The notes below the pieces were generated by a model, which was not told the DNA's origin, did no database searches, and worked only from the letters and a program-made list of their open reading frames with translations. Below are positions 7,288 through 14,610 of a stretch of DNA of 64,000 nt, piece after piece. The stretch's first letter is position 1. The number at the start of each line of letters is the position of its first letter. The position numbers and the translations under genes are program-made. The DNA is taken from assembly GCA_028722305.1 (NCBI GenBank), contig JAQYHB010000022.1, positions 22,986 to 86,985 on the forward strand, given 5' to 3'. The stretch comes from Spirochaetales bacterium (GTDB lineage: Bacteria; Spirochaetota; Spirochaetia; Sphaerochaetales; Sphaerochaetaceae).

Positions 7288-7676
7288 AGGGCCATGATCG
7301 CATCGACGACGCCCCGCTTGAGAGGGGCAGGGCGTTTCGTCCCGACACTGACGCTGGCGATCTTGACGGACAGGAGCGCCAGCACCTCGTCACCACGCTT
7401 GATTGTCTGCCGCAGCACCAGGGAAAAGACCTTGGAGCTCTCCACCTCGGTCTCGACCGTCAAAAGGTCGTCCAGATAACCGGGACGCTTGAAATCAATC
7501 GTGATCGAGGAAACGACCAGCATGGTGCCTGCCTTCTGGCTGGCGCTCTGCTGGACTCCGACCTGCCTCAGCATCTCGGTGCGGGCATGCTCGGCAAAAT
7601 CAAGGTAACGGGCGTGGTAGACAACGCCCTCCGCATCGGTATCACTGTAATAGACGCGAACAGGAAACTTGTACAT
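7284..7676 (-). CDS. ybgC: YbgC/FadM-type acyl-CoA thioesterase
   Basis: A 130-aa hotdog-fold thioesterase of the 4-hydroxybenzoyl-CoA thioesterase family, which hydrolyses acyl-CoA thioesters. VRVYYSDTDAEGVVYHARYL carries the catalytic Asp in D-T-D-A-E-G-V-V-Y-H, followed by FAEHARTE. IDFKRPGYLDDLLTVETEV forms the conserved central strands. I start it at the ATG at 7676, with AAGGA seven bases upstream; a TTG at 7682 would add two residues. It follows lysA by 2 nt as the last gene of the dap operon, although its role is not obviously linked to lysine. It overlaps the end of the convergent lipoprotein by 4 bp. Confidence 0.88.
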   Translation of the reverse strand: MYKFPVRVYYSDTDAEGVVYHARYLDFAEHARTEMLRQVGVQQSASQKAGTMLVVSSITIDFKRPGYLDDLLTVETEVESSKVFSLVLRQTIKRGDEVLALLSVKIASVSVGTKRPAPLKRGVVDAIMAL

Positions 7677-7678
7677 CC

Positions 7679-8935
7679 TCAAATCCTTACCGGCGCTCCA
7701 GGAAAACGGAGTGTGGCGAAATAGTCGTCCATCGTCTCCGCCCTGCGGATCATCGTCACCGTGCCATCGGCGTGCAGCAGATACTCGGCATGGCGAAGCT
7801 TTCCATTGTAGTTGAATCCCATGCTGTGGCCATGGGCGCCAGCGTCATGGATCACCACGATATCCCCCTCCTCGATTTCCGGAAGCGGGCGGTCGATGGC
7901 GAACTTGTCGTTGTTCTCGCACAAGGAGCCGGTCACGTCATAGACATGGTCGTGCGGGGCCTTTTCCTTGCCCAGCACCGTCAGGTGGTGGTACGCGCCA
8001 TACATGCCAGGGCGCATCAAGTCAGCCATGGTGGCGTCAAGGCCGACATACTCCTTGTACTTGTGGGCGACATGGCGGACAGTGGAGACCAGATATCCGT
8101 AGGGACCGGTGATATAGCGGCCACACTCGAAGGAGATGCCAAGCGGGTCAAGATGCCTTTCGACAATCATCGCATCATACAGCTTGTGGATCTCCGTGGA
8201 GATATGGTGGATATCGATAGGCTCCTGCTCGGGACGATAGGGGATGCCCACACCCCCACCTAGGTCGACCAGTTCAATCCTCACCCCGGCCTCGTCGTGG
8301 ATCTTCGCCACCAGCGTGAAGAGCATGCGCGCGGTCTCGACAATATACCGGGCGTCCAGCTCGTTGCTGGCAACCATGGTATGCAGGGCGAAGTGCTTCA
8401 CACCCTTCTCCTTCATGATCCGGTAGCACTCGACGATCTTGTCCTTCGGTACTCCGTACTTCGCCTCGACCGGGTTGCCGATGATGGCGTTGCCGGTGCG
8501 CTCCGGACCCGGGTTGTAGCGGAACGAGACCATCTCGGGAAGCGACGGGAGAAAGTCGATGTGTGAGATGTCGTCAAGGTTGATGATCGCCCCCAGCTCG
8601 AGAGCCTTGGCGAACTCATCAACAGGGGTGTCGTTGCTGGTCAGCATGATGCCCCGTCCCTTTACACCGCTCGCCTCGGCGATGACGAGCTCGGGCAGGC
8701 TGGAACAGTCGCAACCGAAGCCCACCTTGTCGGCCAAGAGCTTGACGATGGCCGGGTTGGGCAGCGCCTTGACGGCAAAGTAGTCACGAAAGCTGGGAGC
8801 CCAGGAGAACTCCTTGCAAAAAGCCTCGGCGTTCTCCAGGATCGCCTTCTCGTCATACAGGTAGAACGGAGTGGGAAGCTTTCTGGCAAGCTCCAGCAGC
8901 TTCCCCTCCTCCATTGGCAGATGCTTTGTGCTCAT
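7679..8935 (-). CDS. lysA: Diaminopimelate decarboxylase
   Basis: A 418-aa fold-type III PLP enzyme that decarboxylates meso-diaminopimelate to lysine. The PLP lysine is in DYFAVKALPNPAI (about residue 50). LVDLGGGVGIPY binds the phosphate, FECGRYITGPYGYLV and SLCENNDKFA hold the C-terminal active-site Cys/Glu, and HDAGAHGHSMGFNYNG is the conserved end motif. The length is normal. The start at 8935 overlaps the dapL stop by 4 nt, so the operon order mirrors the pathway. The epimerase DapF needed between DapL and LysA is not in the window. Confidence 0.93.
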   Translation of the reverse strand: MSTKHLPMEEGKLLELARKLPTPFYLYDEKAILENAEAFCKEFSWAPSFRDYFAVKALPNPAIVKLLADKVGFGCDCSSLPELVIAEASGVKGRGIMLTSNDTPVDEFAKALELGAIINLDDISHIDFLPSLPEMVSFRYNPGPERTGNAIIGNPVEAKYGVPKDKIVECYRIMKEKGVKHFALHTMVASNELDARYIVETARMLFTLVAKIHDEAGVRIELVDLGGGVGIPYRPEQEPIDIHHISTEIHKLYDAMIVERHLDPLGISFECGRYITGPYGYLVSTVRHVAHKYKEYVGLDATMADLMRPGMYGAYHHLTVLGKEKAPHDHVYDVTGSLCENNDKFAIDRPLPEIEEGDIVVIHDAGAHGHSMGFNYNGKLRHAEYLLHADGTVTMIRRAETMDDYFATLRFPGAPVRI

Positions 8936-10152
8936 ACGCGGATATTCCTCTCTATCGATCCAACGGCCTCGAGCACATCCTCGCGGTGGCCGTAGGCCGA
9001 GACCCTTACGTAGTGTTCGCCCGCGGGACCGAAACCGGAGCCCGGAGTGACGACGACATGCGCCTTCTCCAACAGCATGTCGAAGAAGTCCCAGCTCGTC
9101 ATGTCGTGGGGAGCCTTGGCCCAGACGTACGGGCTGTTCACCCCTCCATGACAAGCCAATCCGATGGATGCAAGCCCCTCTCGGATGATGCGGGCATTCC
9201 CAAGATAGTATCCTACCAATTCCCGGCATTGTCTCCAACCCTCTCCCGAAAGGGCGGCCAAACCGCCCGCCTGGCTGATGTTGCTCGCGCCGTTGGAAAA
9301 GGTGCACTGGCGGCGGTTCCACAGCTTGTTCAAGAGTCCGGGCCCTCCGATATCGATTGCCTTCGGGACAATCGTCCAGCCCAGCCGCACCCCGGTGAAA
9401 CCGGCGAACTTGCTGAAGCTGTTGATCTCGATGGCGCAACCGGTTGCCCCTTCGACTTCGTAGATCGAGTGGGGATAGCCGCTTTCGGTGATGTACTCGC
9501 AGTAGGAGGCGTCATAGATGAGGACCGCGTTCTCATGGACGCAGTAGTCGACGAAGGCTTGCAACTGCTTTTTGGTCGCCATCGATCCTGTCGGGTTGTT
9601 GGGGAAGCAGAGATAGACCAGATCCACGTGCTCCTTCGGGGGAACGGGGATGAATCCGTTCTCGTCAGTGCTCTCCAGGTAGACGAAGCGTTGGTAGCTC
9701 TCGCCGGTCCATTCCCCGCTCCTTCCGCCGACGACGTTGGTGTCGACGTAGACCGGATAGGCCGGATCCTGGATGGCGACGATGTCACCGCTAGCAAAGA
9801 GCTGCTGCAGATTCGCCACGTCGCTCTTGGCGCCATCGCTGACAAAAAACTCCATGGGGTCGAGAGAGACGCCCCACAAACGGCGGTAGTAATCCGCTAG
9901 GCCCTCGCGGAGAACGTTATCTCCCTGCTCGTCACCGTATCCGGTATAGGTACGGCGGTCCAGCAACAGGTCGATCTTGTGCTTCATCGCGTCGGCCACC
10001 GCCTGGCTGAGTGCCTCGGTCGTGTTGCCGATACCCAGCCGCAATACCTTGGCGTCGGGGTTCTTCTCCTGCCAGAGCCTGGTGCGCCTGGTAATTTCAG
10101 GGAACAGGTAGCCCCCAGCCAGTCTCAGGAAATTCGGATTTGCGTGTGCCAT
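8932..10152 (-). CDS. dapL: LL-diaminopimelate aminotransferase
   Basis: A 406-aa class I/II PLP aminotransferase that converts tetrahydrodipicolinate directly to LL-diaminopimelate, bypassing the succinylase and acetylase routes. RLGIGNTTEALSQ, YTGYGDEQG, FVSDGAKSDVANLQ, DPAYPVYVDTNVV and FPNNPTGSMATK are DapL signatures. The PLP lysine is in INSFSKFAGFTGVRLGW (about residue 240). The ATG at 10152 lies 7 nt after GGAGGG; a TTG at 10158 is less likely because it would touch the ribosome site. It lies 2 nt after dapA and overlaps lysA. This variant of the lysine pathway is typical of spirochaetes, plants, chlamydiae and some anaerobes. Confidence 0.95.
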   Translation of the reverse strand: MAHANPNFLRLAGGYLFPEITRRTRLWQEKNPDAKVLRLGIGNTTEALSQAVADAMKHKIDLLLDRRTYTGYGDEQGDNVLREGLADYYRRLWGVSLDPMEFFVSDGAKSDVANLQQLFASGDIVAIQDPAYPVYVDTNVVGGRSGEWTGESYQRFVYLESTDENGFIPVPPKEHVDLVYLCFPNNPTGSMATKKQLQAFVDYCVHENAVLIYDASYCEYITESGYPHSIYEVEGATGCAIEINSFSKFAGFTGVRLGWTIVPKAIDIGGPGLLNKLWNRRQCTFSNGASNISQAGGLAALSGEGWRQCRELVGYYLGNARIIREGLASIGLACHGGVNSPYVWAKAPHDMTSWDFFDMLLEKAHVVVTPGSGFGPAGEHYVRVSAYGHREDVLEAVGSIERNIRV

Positions 10153-10154
10153 GC

Positions 10155-11069
10155 TCAAGCCCTCCTTTCAATCCAACCCGCGGCGTCCAACGCGTCCAAA
10201 GCCTGGTAGAGCGTCGAACGATGCTCCTCGCCGTCCAAGGTGCATAGCGGAAGGCGGAAGCTTTCCCTGCACCACCCATACCGGGCCATGGCGGTCTTGA
10301 TCGGAATCGGATTGGTCTCGATGAAACACGCCTTGAAGAACGGCTCCAGAAGGTCGTTCAACGCAGTCGCCTCTTCGAGCTTGCCACTCTGGAAGAGCGA
10401 GACCATCGTGCTCATCATCCTCGGAACGATGTTGCTGGCGACCAAGACGACTCCGTCCCCGCCCTTGCCCAAGAGGTCCAGGGTCAGGTTGTCGTCTCCG
10501 GAGAGGACGGAGAAGGAATCCCCGCTGCGTTTGACCACATCCTCCATCTGCACCAGGTTGCCGCTCGCCTCCTTGACACCGACGATGTTCGGGCAATCGT
10601 TGGCAAGCTTGATCAGGGTGTCGGTCTCAAGGTTGACTCCGGTGCGTCCTTTGATGTTGTACAGGATGCAGGGGATGTCGACCGAGTCGGCAACCGCCTT
10701 GAAGTGCAGATAAAGGCCCTTCTGGGTCGGTTTGTTGTAATACGGGTTGACCAATAGGCAGGCATCGGCACCGTTGGCCTGCGCGTGTCTGGAAAGCTGG
10801 ATGGCCTCGCTGGTGGCGTTGCTGCCGGTACCGGCGATGACCGGAAGCCTCCCGGCAGCGTAGTGGACGGTCAGCCAGATCACCCGGTCATGCTCGATAT
10901 GGCTCAGCGTGGGGCATTCGCCAGTGGTACCACAGGGCACTAGGCCAGCGGTGCCCCCGCGTACCTGCGCGTCGATCATCGCCTTCAACGCTTCCTCGTC
11001 AATATTGTCTTTTTCGGTAAACGGGGTCACCATCGCGGTGTAGACACCCCGGAACAATACTCTCTGCAT
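10155..11069 (-). CDS. dapA: 4-hydroxy-tetrahydrodipicolinate synthase
   Basis: A 304-aa TIM-barrel class I aldolase that condenses pyruvate with aspartate semialdehyde. GVYTAMVTPFTEKDNIDEEA opens the barrel, PCGTTGECPTLSHIEH holds the substrate-binding Thr-Thr pair, NPYYNKPTQKGLY holds the catalytic Tyr, and GVKEASGN carries the Schiff-base lysine (about residue 160). The ATG at 11069 has GAGGAG at a normal distance; the longer GTG frame to 11090 is unlikely. It is second in the dap operon, 24 bp after dapB. Confidence 0.95.
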   Translation of the reverse strand: MQRVLFRGVYTAMVTPFTEKDNIDEEALKAMIDAQVRGGTAGLVPCGTTGECPTLSHIEHDRVIWLTVHYAAGRLPVIAGTGSNATSEAIQLSRHAQANGADACLLVNPYYNKPTQKGLYLHFKAVADSVDIPCILYNIKGRTGVNLETDTLIKLANDCPNIVGVKEASGNLVQMEDVVKRSGDSFSVLSGDDNLTLDLLGKGGDGVVLVASNIVPRMMSTMVSLFQSGKLEEATALNDLLEPFFKACFIETNPIPIKTAMARYGWCRESFRLPLCTLDGEEHRSTLYQALDALDAAGWIERRA

Positions 11070-11093
11070 CTCGATTCTCCTCGAAGTCACATT

Positions 11094-11849
11094 TCAATCA
11101 GTCAGTAGCCTGCCGACCAGATCATCGATTGTGTACAGCCCTGGCTTCTGGTCCATGAGCCAGCCGGCAGCCAGGAGCGCACCCTTGGCGAACCCGCCAC
11201 GGGTTCGGGCTCGATGGGTCAGCTCGATCGTGTCCGCCTCGCTGTCGAAGATTGCGGTGTGGGTTCCTGCCAAACTTCCGACCCGCAGCGAAGCGACCTG
11301 GACCTCGTCCTGCCTTCGCTGGGAGGGAAGGTTTCCTGTGACGATCCTCGTCTGGCCGGTGGAGGTGGCAATCTCCCCCGCCACCATCAGTGCGGTGCCG
11401 CTGGGTGCGTCCGCCTTGCCCCTGTGGTGCATCTCCAGCACCCCCGCATCGTATCCGCCGACGGAATCCAACAGCCGGGATGCCTGTCTGACCAGCCGCA
11501 GGAAAACCGCGACTCCTAGGGAATAGTTTCCGCTGTAGATGATGGAGGAAAGCGAATGGGCCATCAGCTTCTCCACCTCGGGCAGGTTGTCGTACCAGCC
11601 AGTCGTCCCCACCACCGCGCGGCAAGGATGTGCGGCGTACCATCGCAGGTGCTCCATGATGGCATGCGGGCTGCTGAACTCGATGAGCACATCGCATCGC
11701 GTAAGCAACCGCCCTTCCAACACCCTGTCCGTCACCTCCGCGTCGTGTGCCAAGGGGTCGACCACGAGGGTCACCTCATGGCCTTCGCCCAAGGCGATGT
11801 TCCTGACCAAATGCCCCATCTTGCCATAGCCCACAATACCGATTCGCAT
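11094..11849 (-). CDS. dapB: 4-hydroxy-tetrahydrodipicolinate reductase
   Basis: A 251-aa NAD(P)H-dependent reductase and the first gene of the dap operon. IGIVGYGKMGHLV is the nucleotide-binding loop, VVGTTGW is the conserved cofactor strand, and EMHHRGKADAPSGTAL holds the catalytic His-His and the K-x-D-A-P-S-G-T substrate motif. The C-terminus (ELTHRARTRGGFAKGAL) is standard. The ATG at 11849 follows GAGGAG by six bases. A good promoter and an upstream palindrome precede it. The 5' leader of about 20 nt is too short for a lysine riboswitch, so control must be by another route. Confidence 0.94.
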   Translation of the reverse strand: MRIGIVGYGKMGHLVRNIALGEGHEVTLVVDPLAHDAEVTDRVLEGRLLTRCDVLIEFSSPHAIMEHLRWYAAHPCRAVVGTTGWYDNLPEVEKLMAHSLSSIIYSGNYSLGVAVFLRLVRQASRLLDSVGGYDAGVLEMHHRGKADAPSGTALMVAGEIATSTGQTRIVTGNLPSQRRQDEVQVASLRVGSLAGTHTAIFDSEADTIELTHRARTRGGFAKGALLAAGWLMDQKPGLYTIDDLVGRLLTD

Positions 11850-11873
11850 GCGCGTTCTCCTCAGTGTTGGCCT

Positions 11874-11924
11874 AGCATAGCAAAATGTTACATTTGTGTC
11901 TATATAATAACTTTATGTTATTAT
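11874..11924 (-). promoter_or_regulatory. dap operon promoter and upstream palindrome
   Basis: On the minus strand, TAGACA (11897-11902), a 17-bp spacer and TATGCT (11874-11879). Directly upstream of the -35 is a perfect inverted repeat, ATAATAAC (11904-11911) and GTTATTAT (11917-11924), with a 5-nt centre, in a very AT-rich stretch. It may bind a regulator or act as an UP-like element. Confidence 0.6.
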
Positions 11925-11981
11925 TTTAACATTTAATATTTTTTATTACATTCATTCTCGATAGAATCGGGGAAAATAGAC

Positions 11982-12012
11982 AAAAAAGGAGGAAGGCGTT
12001 TCACCTTCCTCC
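11982..12012 (-). terminator. Rho-independent terminator of topB
   Basis: A 9-bp perfect stem, GGAGGAAGG / CCTTCCTCC (11988-11996 and 12004-12012), is followed on the minus strand by a run of six T (11982-11987). It lies 19 bp after the topB stop codon. Confidence 0.85.
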
Positions 12013-12030
12013 CCACACGCATACCTCAGT

Positions 12031-14358
12031 TTATTTGCGCTTCTTGTTCTTGTCGTTGCGGTAGCGCTCCTGGCTCGCTTTAATCAGGTCGGCGAAGGTT
12101 CCTCCCCCGCCGATGGAGCTCCCGGAGGAGACCATGTGAGGATCGGAAAGCGGAGCGCGGTCAAACTGGCGTGGATGGTCGTCCCTACGGGAACTCTTCT
12201 TGCTCGGGCGGACCACCTCGACCTCATCCTTGTACTGGTAGGTGAAACCTACCTCCTCGTCACTGCCAGCCGAGTAGCTGGCAAGGGCGGGCTTCTTCTT
12301 CAGCACCACCCGTCTCAGACCAGTGGGGGAAGCCGACGCCGAGACCGGCACCTTCTTGACCACCACGACCTTCTTCACCGGGACGGCAGGCGTCGCTTCG
12401 GGTGCTTTTGGCACCTTAACGCGGTGGCACACGATCATCTCCTCGTAGCTGCAGGAAAGGCGCTGGCAGACATAATGGGTACGGCCAATCTCATCGACCA
12501 CCTTCATCATCGGTCCGTGGCAGTAGGGGCACTCCTTGCTGTCGGAAAAGTGAGGGCTGAAGGAGTCGCGCGTCTTGGCGATCTGGTCGACCAGCTCGCG
12601 GGCGTTCTGCTTGATGTCGCGCACGAACTTGGCTGGATCCTCCTTGCCCTCGGCAATGGCCGAGAGCCGCTCCTCCCACGCTCCGGTCAGTTCCGGAGAA
12701 CGGAGCTGGAGCGGGGCCAGACGGACCACTTCCCTTCCCTTCGGGGTCGGGACGAACTCCTTGCCGACACGGTCGACGTAGTGGTATTGGACCAGCTTCT
12801 CGATCATGTCGGCGCGGGTGGCCGGGGTTCCCAGTCCGCCACCAAGGTGCTTCTTCAGCTCGGCGTCGTCGACGAAGCGCCCGGCATGTTCCATCGCGGA
12901 AAGCAGCGTGGCGTCGGTATATCGCTCCGGGGCCGGGGTCGCATAGCGTCTGCTCCTGACCTTGGTCACCTTGACGGTGTCCCCCATCTTCAGAGTGGAA
13001 AGCCCGACCTCGAAATCATCCAGCCCTGCAAAGGGGTCCTGGCGGCCGGCGCTTTTCGCGATTTCCTTCCAACCCTGCTGGGTCGGGGTCGAGAGACGGG
13101 ACTGGAAGAACTCGTCTCCCACCTGGATCCTCACCGTCGTGGTGTCGTACTCGTAGTCCGGGGAAAGCACCTCGAGGAAGCGGATGGCGATCAGCTGCCA
13201 CAGCGCCTTCTCCTCCGGCTTCAGCGCGGACAGGTCGACATGCTGCTCGGTGGGGATGATGGCATGGTGGTCGGTCACCCCCATGTCCTTGACGAACCGC
13301 TCCTCGTCGACGCGGAAACCACCGGCAGCGTAGCTGATGGCACGGGGACCGAAGGGGGTGTCGCCCAAGGCCCGAAGCCTGTCGGGCAGTGTGGCCACCA
13401 CGTCATGGGTGATGTAGCGGCTGTCGGTACGGGGATAGGTCGCGATCTTGTAGACCTCGTAGAGCTTCTGCAGGGTGTCCAGCGTCTGTTTGGCCGAGAA
13501 GCCGAGGTAGATGTTGGCATCCTGCTGCAGGGCGGTCAGGTCGTAGGCGAGCGGCGGTTTCTCGCTCATGTGGACCTTCTCCACAGAGACGACCTTCCCT
13601 TCCCTGCCCACCAGCGAATCCGTCAGGCTCTTGAGCTTCTCCTCGCTGGTGATGTGGCTGTTGCCATCCGCGTCCTGCCAGGTGGCGCTGAAGGTCAAAA
13701 AATCTGCCTTCAGGGTGTAGTAGAAGGTACCGGTGAAGGCGTCCCGTTCGTCCTCCCTCTTGGTCATCAGCGCGAGAGTCGGCGTCTGGACGCGTCCGGC
13801 CGAGAGCTTGGCGTCGTAGTGGCAGGTCAGCGCGCGGGTGACGTTCATGCCGACATACCAGTCCGCGGCGGCGCGGCTCTCCGCCGCATGGTAGAGATTC
13901 TCGTACAGGCTGGCGGGCTTCAGAGAGGCGAAACCTTCACGGATGGCCTGGTCGGTCTGGCTGCTGATCCACAGCCGTTCCGCCTCTCCCTTGTAGCCAG
14001 CCATCTTCATGATCCATCGGGCGACCAGCTCACCTTCGCGCCCGGCGTCGGTAGCGATCACCAAGCCGGAGATATCGTTACGGGCAAAGAGGTCCTTGAT
14101 CACCTGGAACTGCTCCTTGCTCTCCTCGATGACCACCTGCTTCAAGGGATCGGGAAGCATGGGCAGGGAGCCCATCGACCAGCGCTTCCACGCCTCGTCG
14201 TAATCTGCCGGTGGCGCCAGCTCCACCAGATGGCCCAAGGCCCAGGTGACCACATAGTCGGGACCTTCCAGATACCCCTTGCCGCGCAGGGGGCAGCCCA
14301 TCACACGAGCGATTTCACGGGCGACGCTCGGTTTTTCCGCAAGAACCAGTTTTTTCAT
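12031..14358 (-). CDS. topB: DNA topoisomerase III (TopB-type, type IA)
   Basis: A 775-aa type IA topoisomerase. The Toprim domain is at residues 1-150 (LVLAEKPSVAREIARVMG; ATDAGREGELVARW gives the acidic metal ligands). The active-site Tyr is in IATYPRTDSRYI (about residue 325), with conserved LSAGRVQTPTLAL before it and GLGTPATRADMIEKL after. GRTHYVCQRLSCSYEEM with the preceding CPYCHGPM is a Cys4 zinc-finger-like module near residue 640. It is followed by a basic, Val/Lys/Ser-rich, probably disordered tail of about 115 residues ending NDKNKKRK. A -10-like TATGCT lies 7 nt before the start codon, so the mRNA is probably leaderless. Confidence 0.9.
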   Translation of the reverse strand: MKKLVLAEKPSVAREIARVMGCPLRGKGYLEGPDYVVTWALGHLVELAPPADYDEAWKRWSMGSLPMLPDPLKQVVIEESKEQFQVIKDLFARNDISGLVIATDAGREGELVARWIMKMAGYKGEAERLWISSQTDQAIREGFASLKPASLYENLYHAAESRAAADWYVGMNVTRALTCHYDAKLSAGRVQTPTLALMTKREDERDAFTGTFYYTLKADFLTFSATWQDADGNSHITSEEKLKSLTDSLVGREGKVVSVEKVHMSEKPPLAYDLTALQQDANIYLGFSAKQTLDTLQKLYEVYKIATYPRTDSRYITHDVVATLPDRLRALGDTPFGPRAISYAAGGFRVDEERFVKDMGVTDHHAIIPTEQHVDLSALKPEEKALWQLIAIRFLEVLSPDYEYDTTTVRIQVGDEFFQSRLSTPTQQGWKEIAKSAGRQDPFAGLDDFEVGLSTLKMGDTVKVTKVRSRRYATPAPERYTDATLLSAMEHAGRFVDDAELKKHLGGGLGTPATRADMIEKLVQYHYVDRVGKEFVPTPKGREVVRLAPLQLRSPELTGAWEERLSAIAEGKEDPAKFVRDIKQNARELVDQIAKTRDSFSPHFSDSKECPYCHGPMMKVVDEIGRTHYVCQRLSCSYEEMIVCHRVKVPKAPEATPAVPVKKVVVVKKVPVSASASPTGLRRVVLKKKPALASYSAGSDEEVGFTYQYKDEVEVVRPSKKSSRRDDHPRQFDRAPLSDPHMVSSGSSIGGGGTFADLIKASQERYRNDKNKKRK

Positions 14359-14365
14359 GTCCCCC

Positions 14366-14395
14366 AGCATACCCAAAACGGAAGTTCCCGTACAA
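14366..14395 (-). promoter_or_regulatory. topB promoter (leaderless type)
   Basis: On the minus strand, TTGTAC (14390-14395), an 18-bp spacer and TATGCT (14366-14371). The start codon follows only 7 nt later. Confidence 0.55.
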
Positions 14396-14610
14396 GTCGA
14401 AACTCGTGTCAAAAGCGCCTCACATGTCACAACACGCTGTCGACCATTTTTCAAATTACAAAACACACTGTTGCGAAATCCAACAAATTGCCACATTTCT
14501 GTCGACAAACCCTTTACCAAACACAGATATACAGATATATTGCGCACTTGTTGCACGAGAAACAGATACCTACGAAGAACGCCACTTATGACACAAAAGG
14601 AGCGCACAAG

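Noticed and set aside
11850..11873. Lysine riboswitch upstream of dapB
   Set aside because: The predicted transcript start leaves a leader of about 20 nt, far too short for the aptamer.
12136..14610. A plus-strand open frame of about 825 codons antisense to topB and in frame with the lipoprotein at 14611
   Set aside because: It is the mirror of GC-rich topB codons, has no ribosome site or domain, and the lipoprotein has its own signal peptide and ribosome site at 14611.
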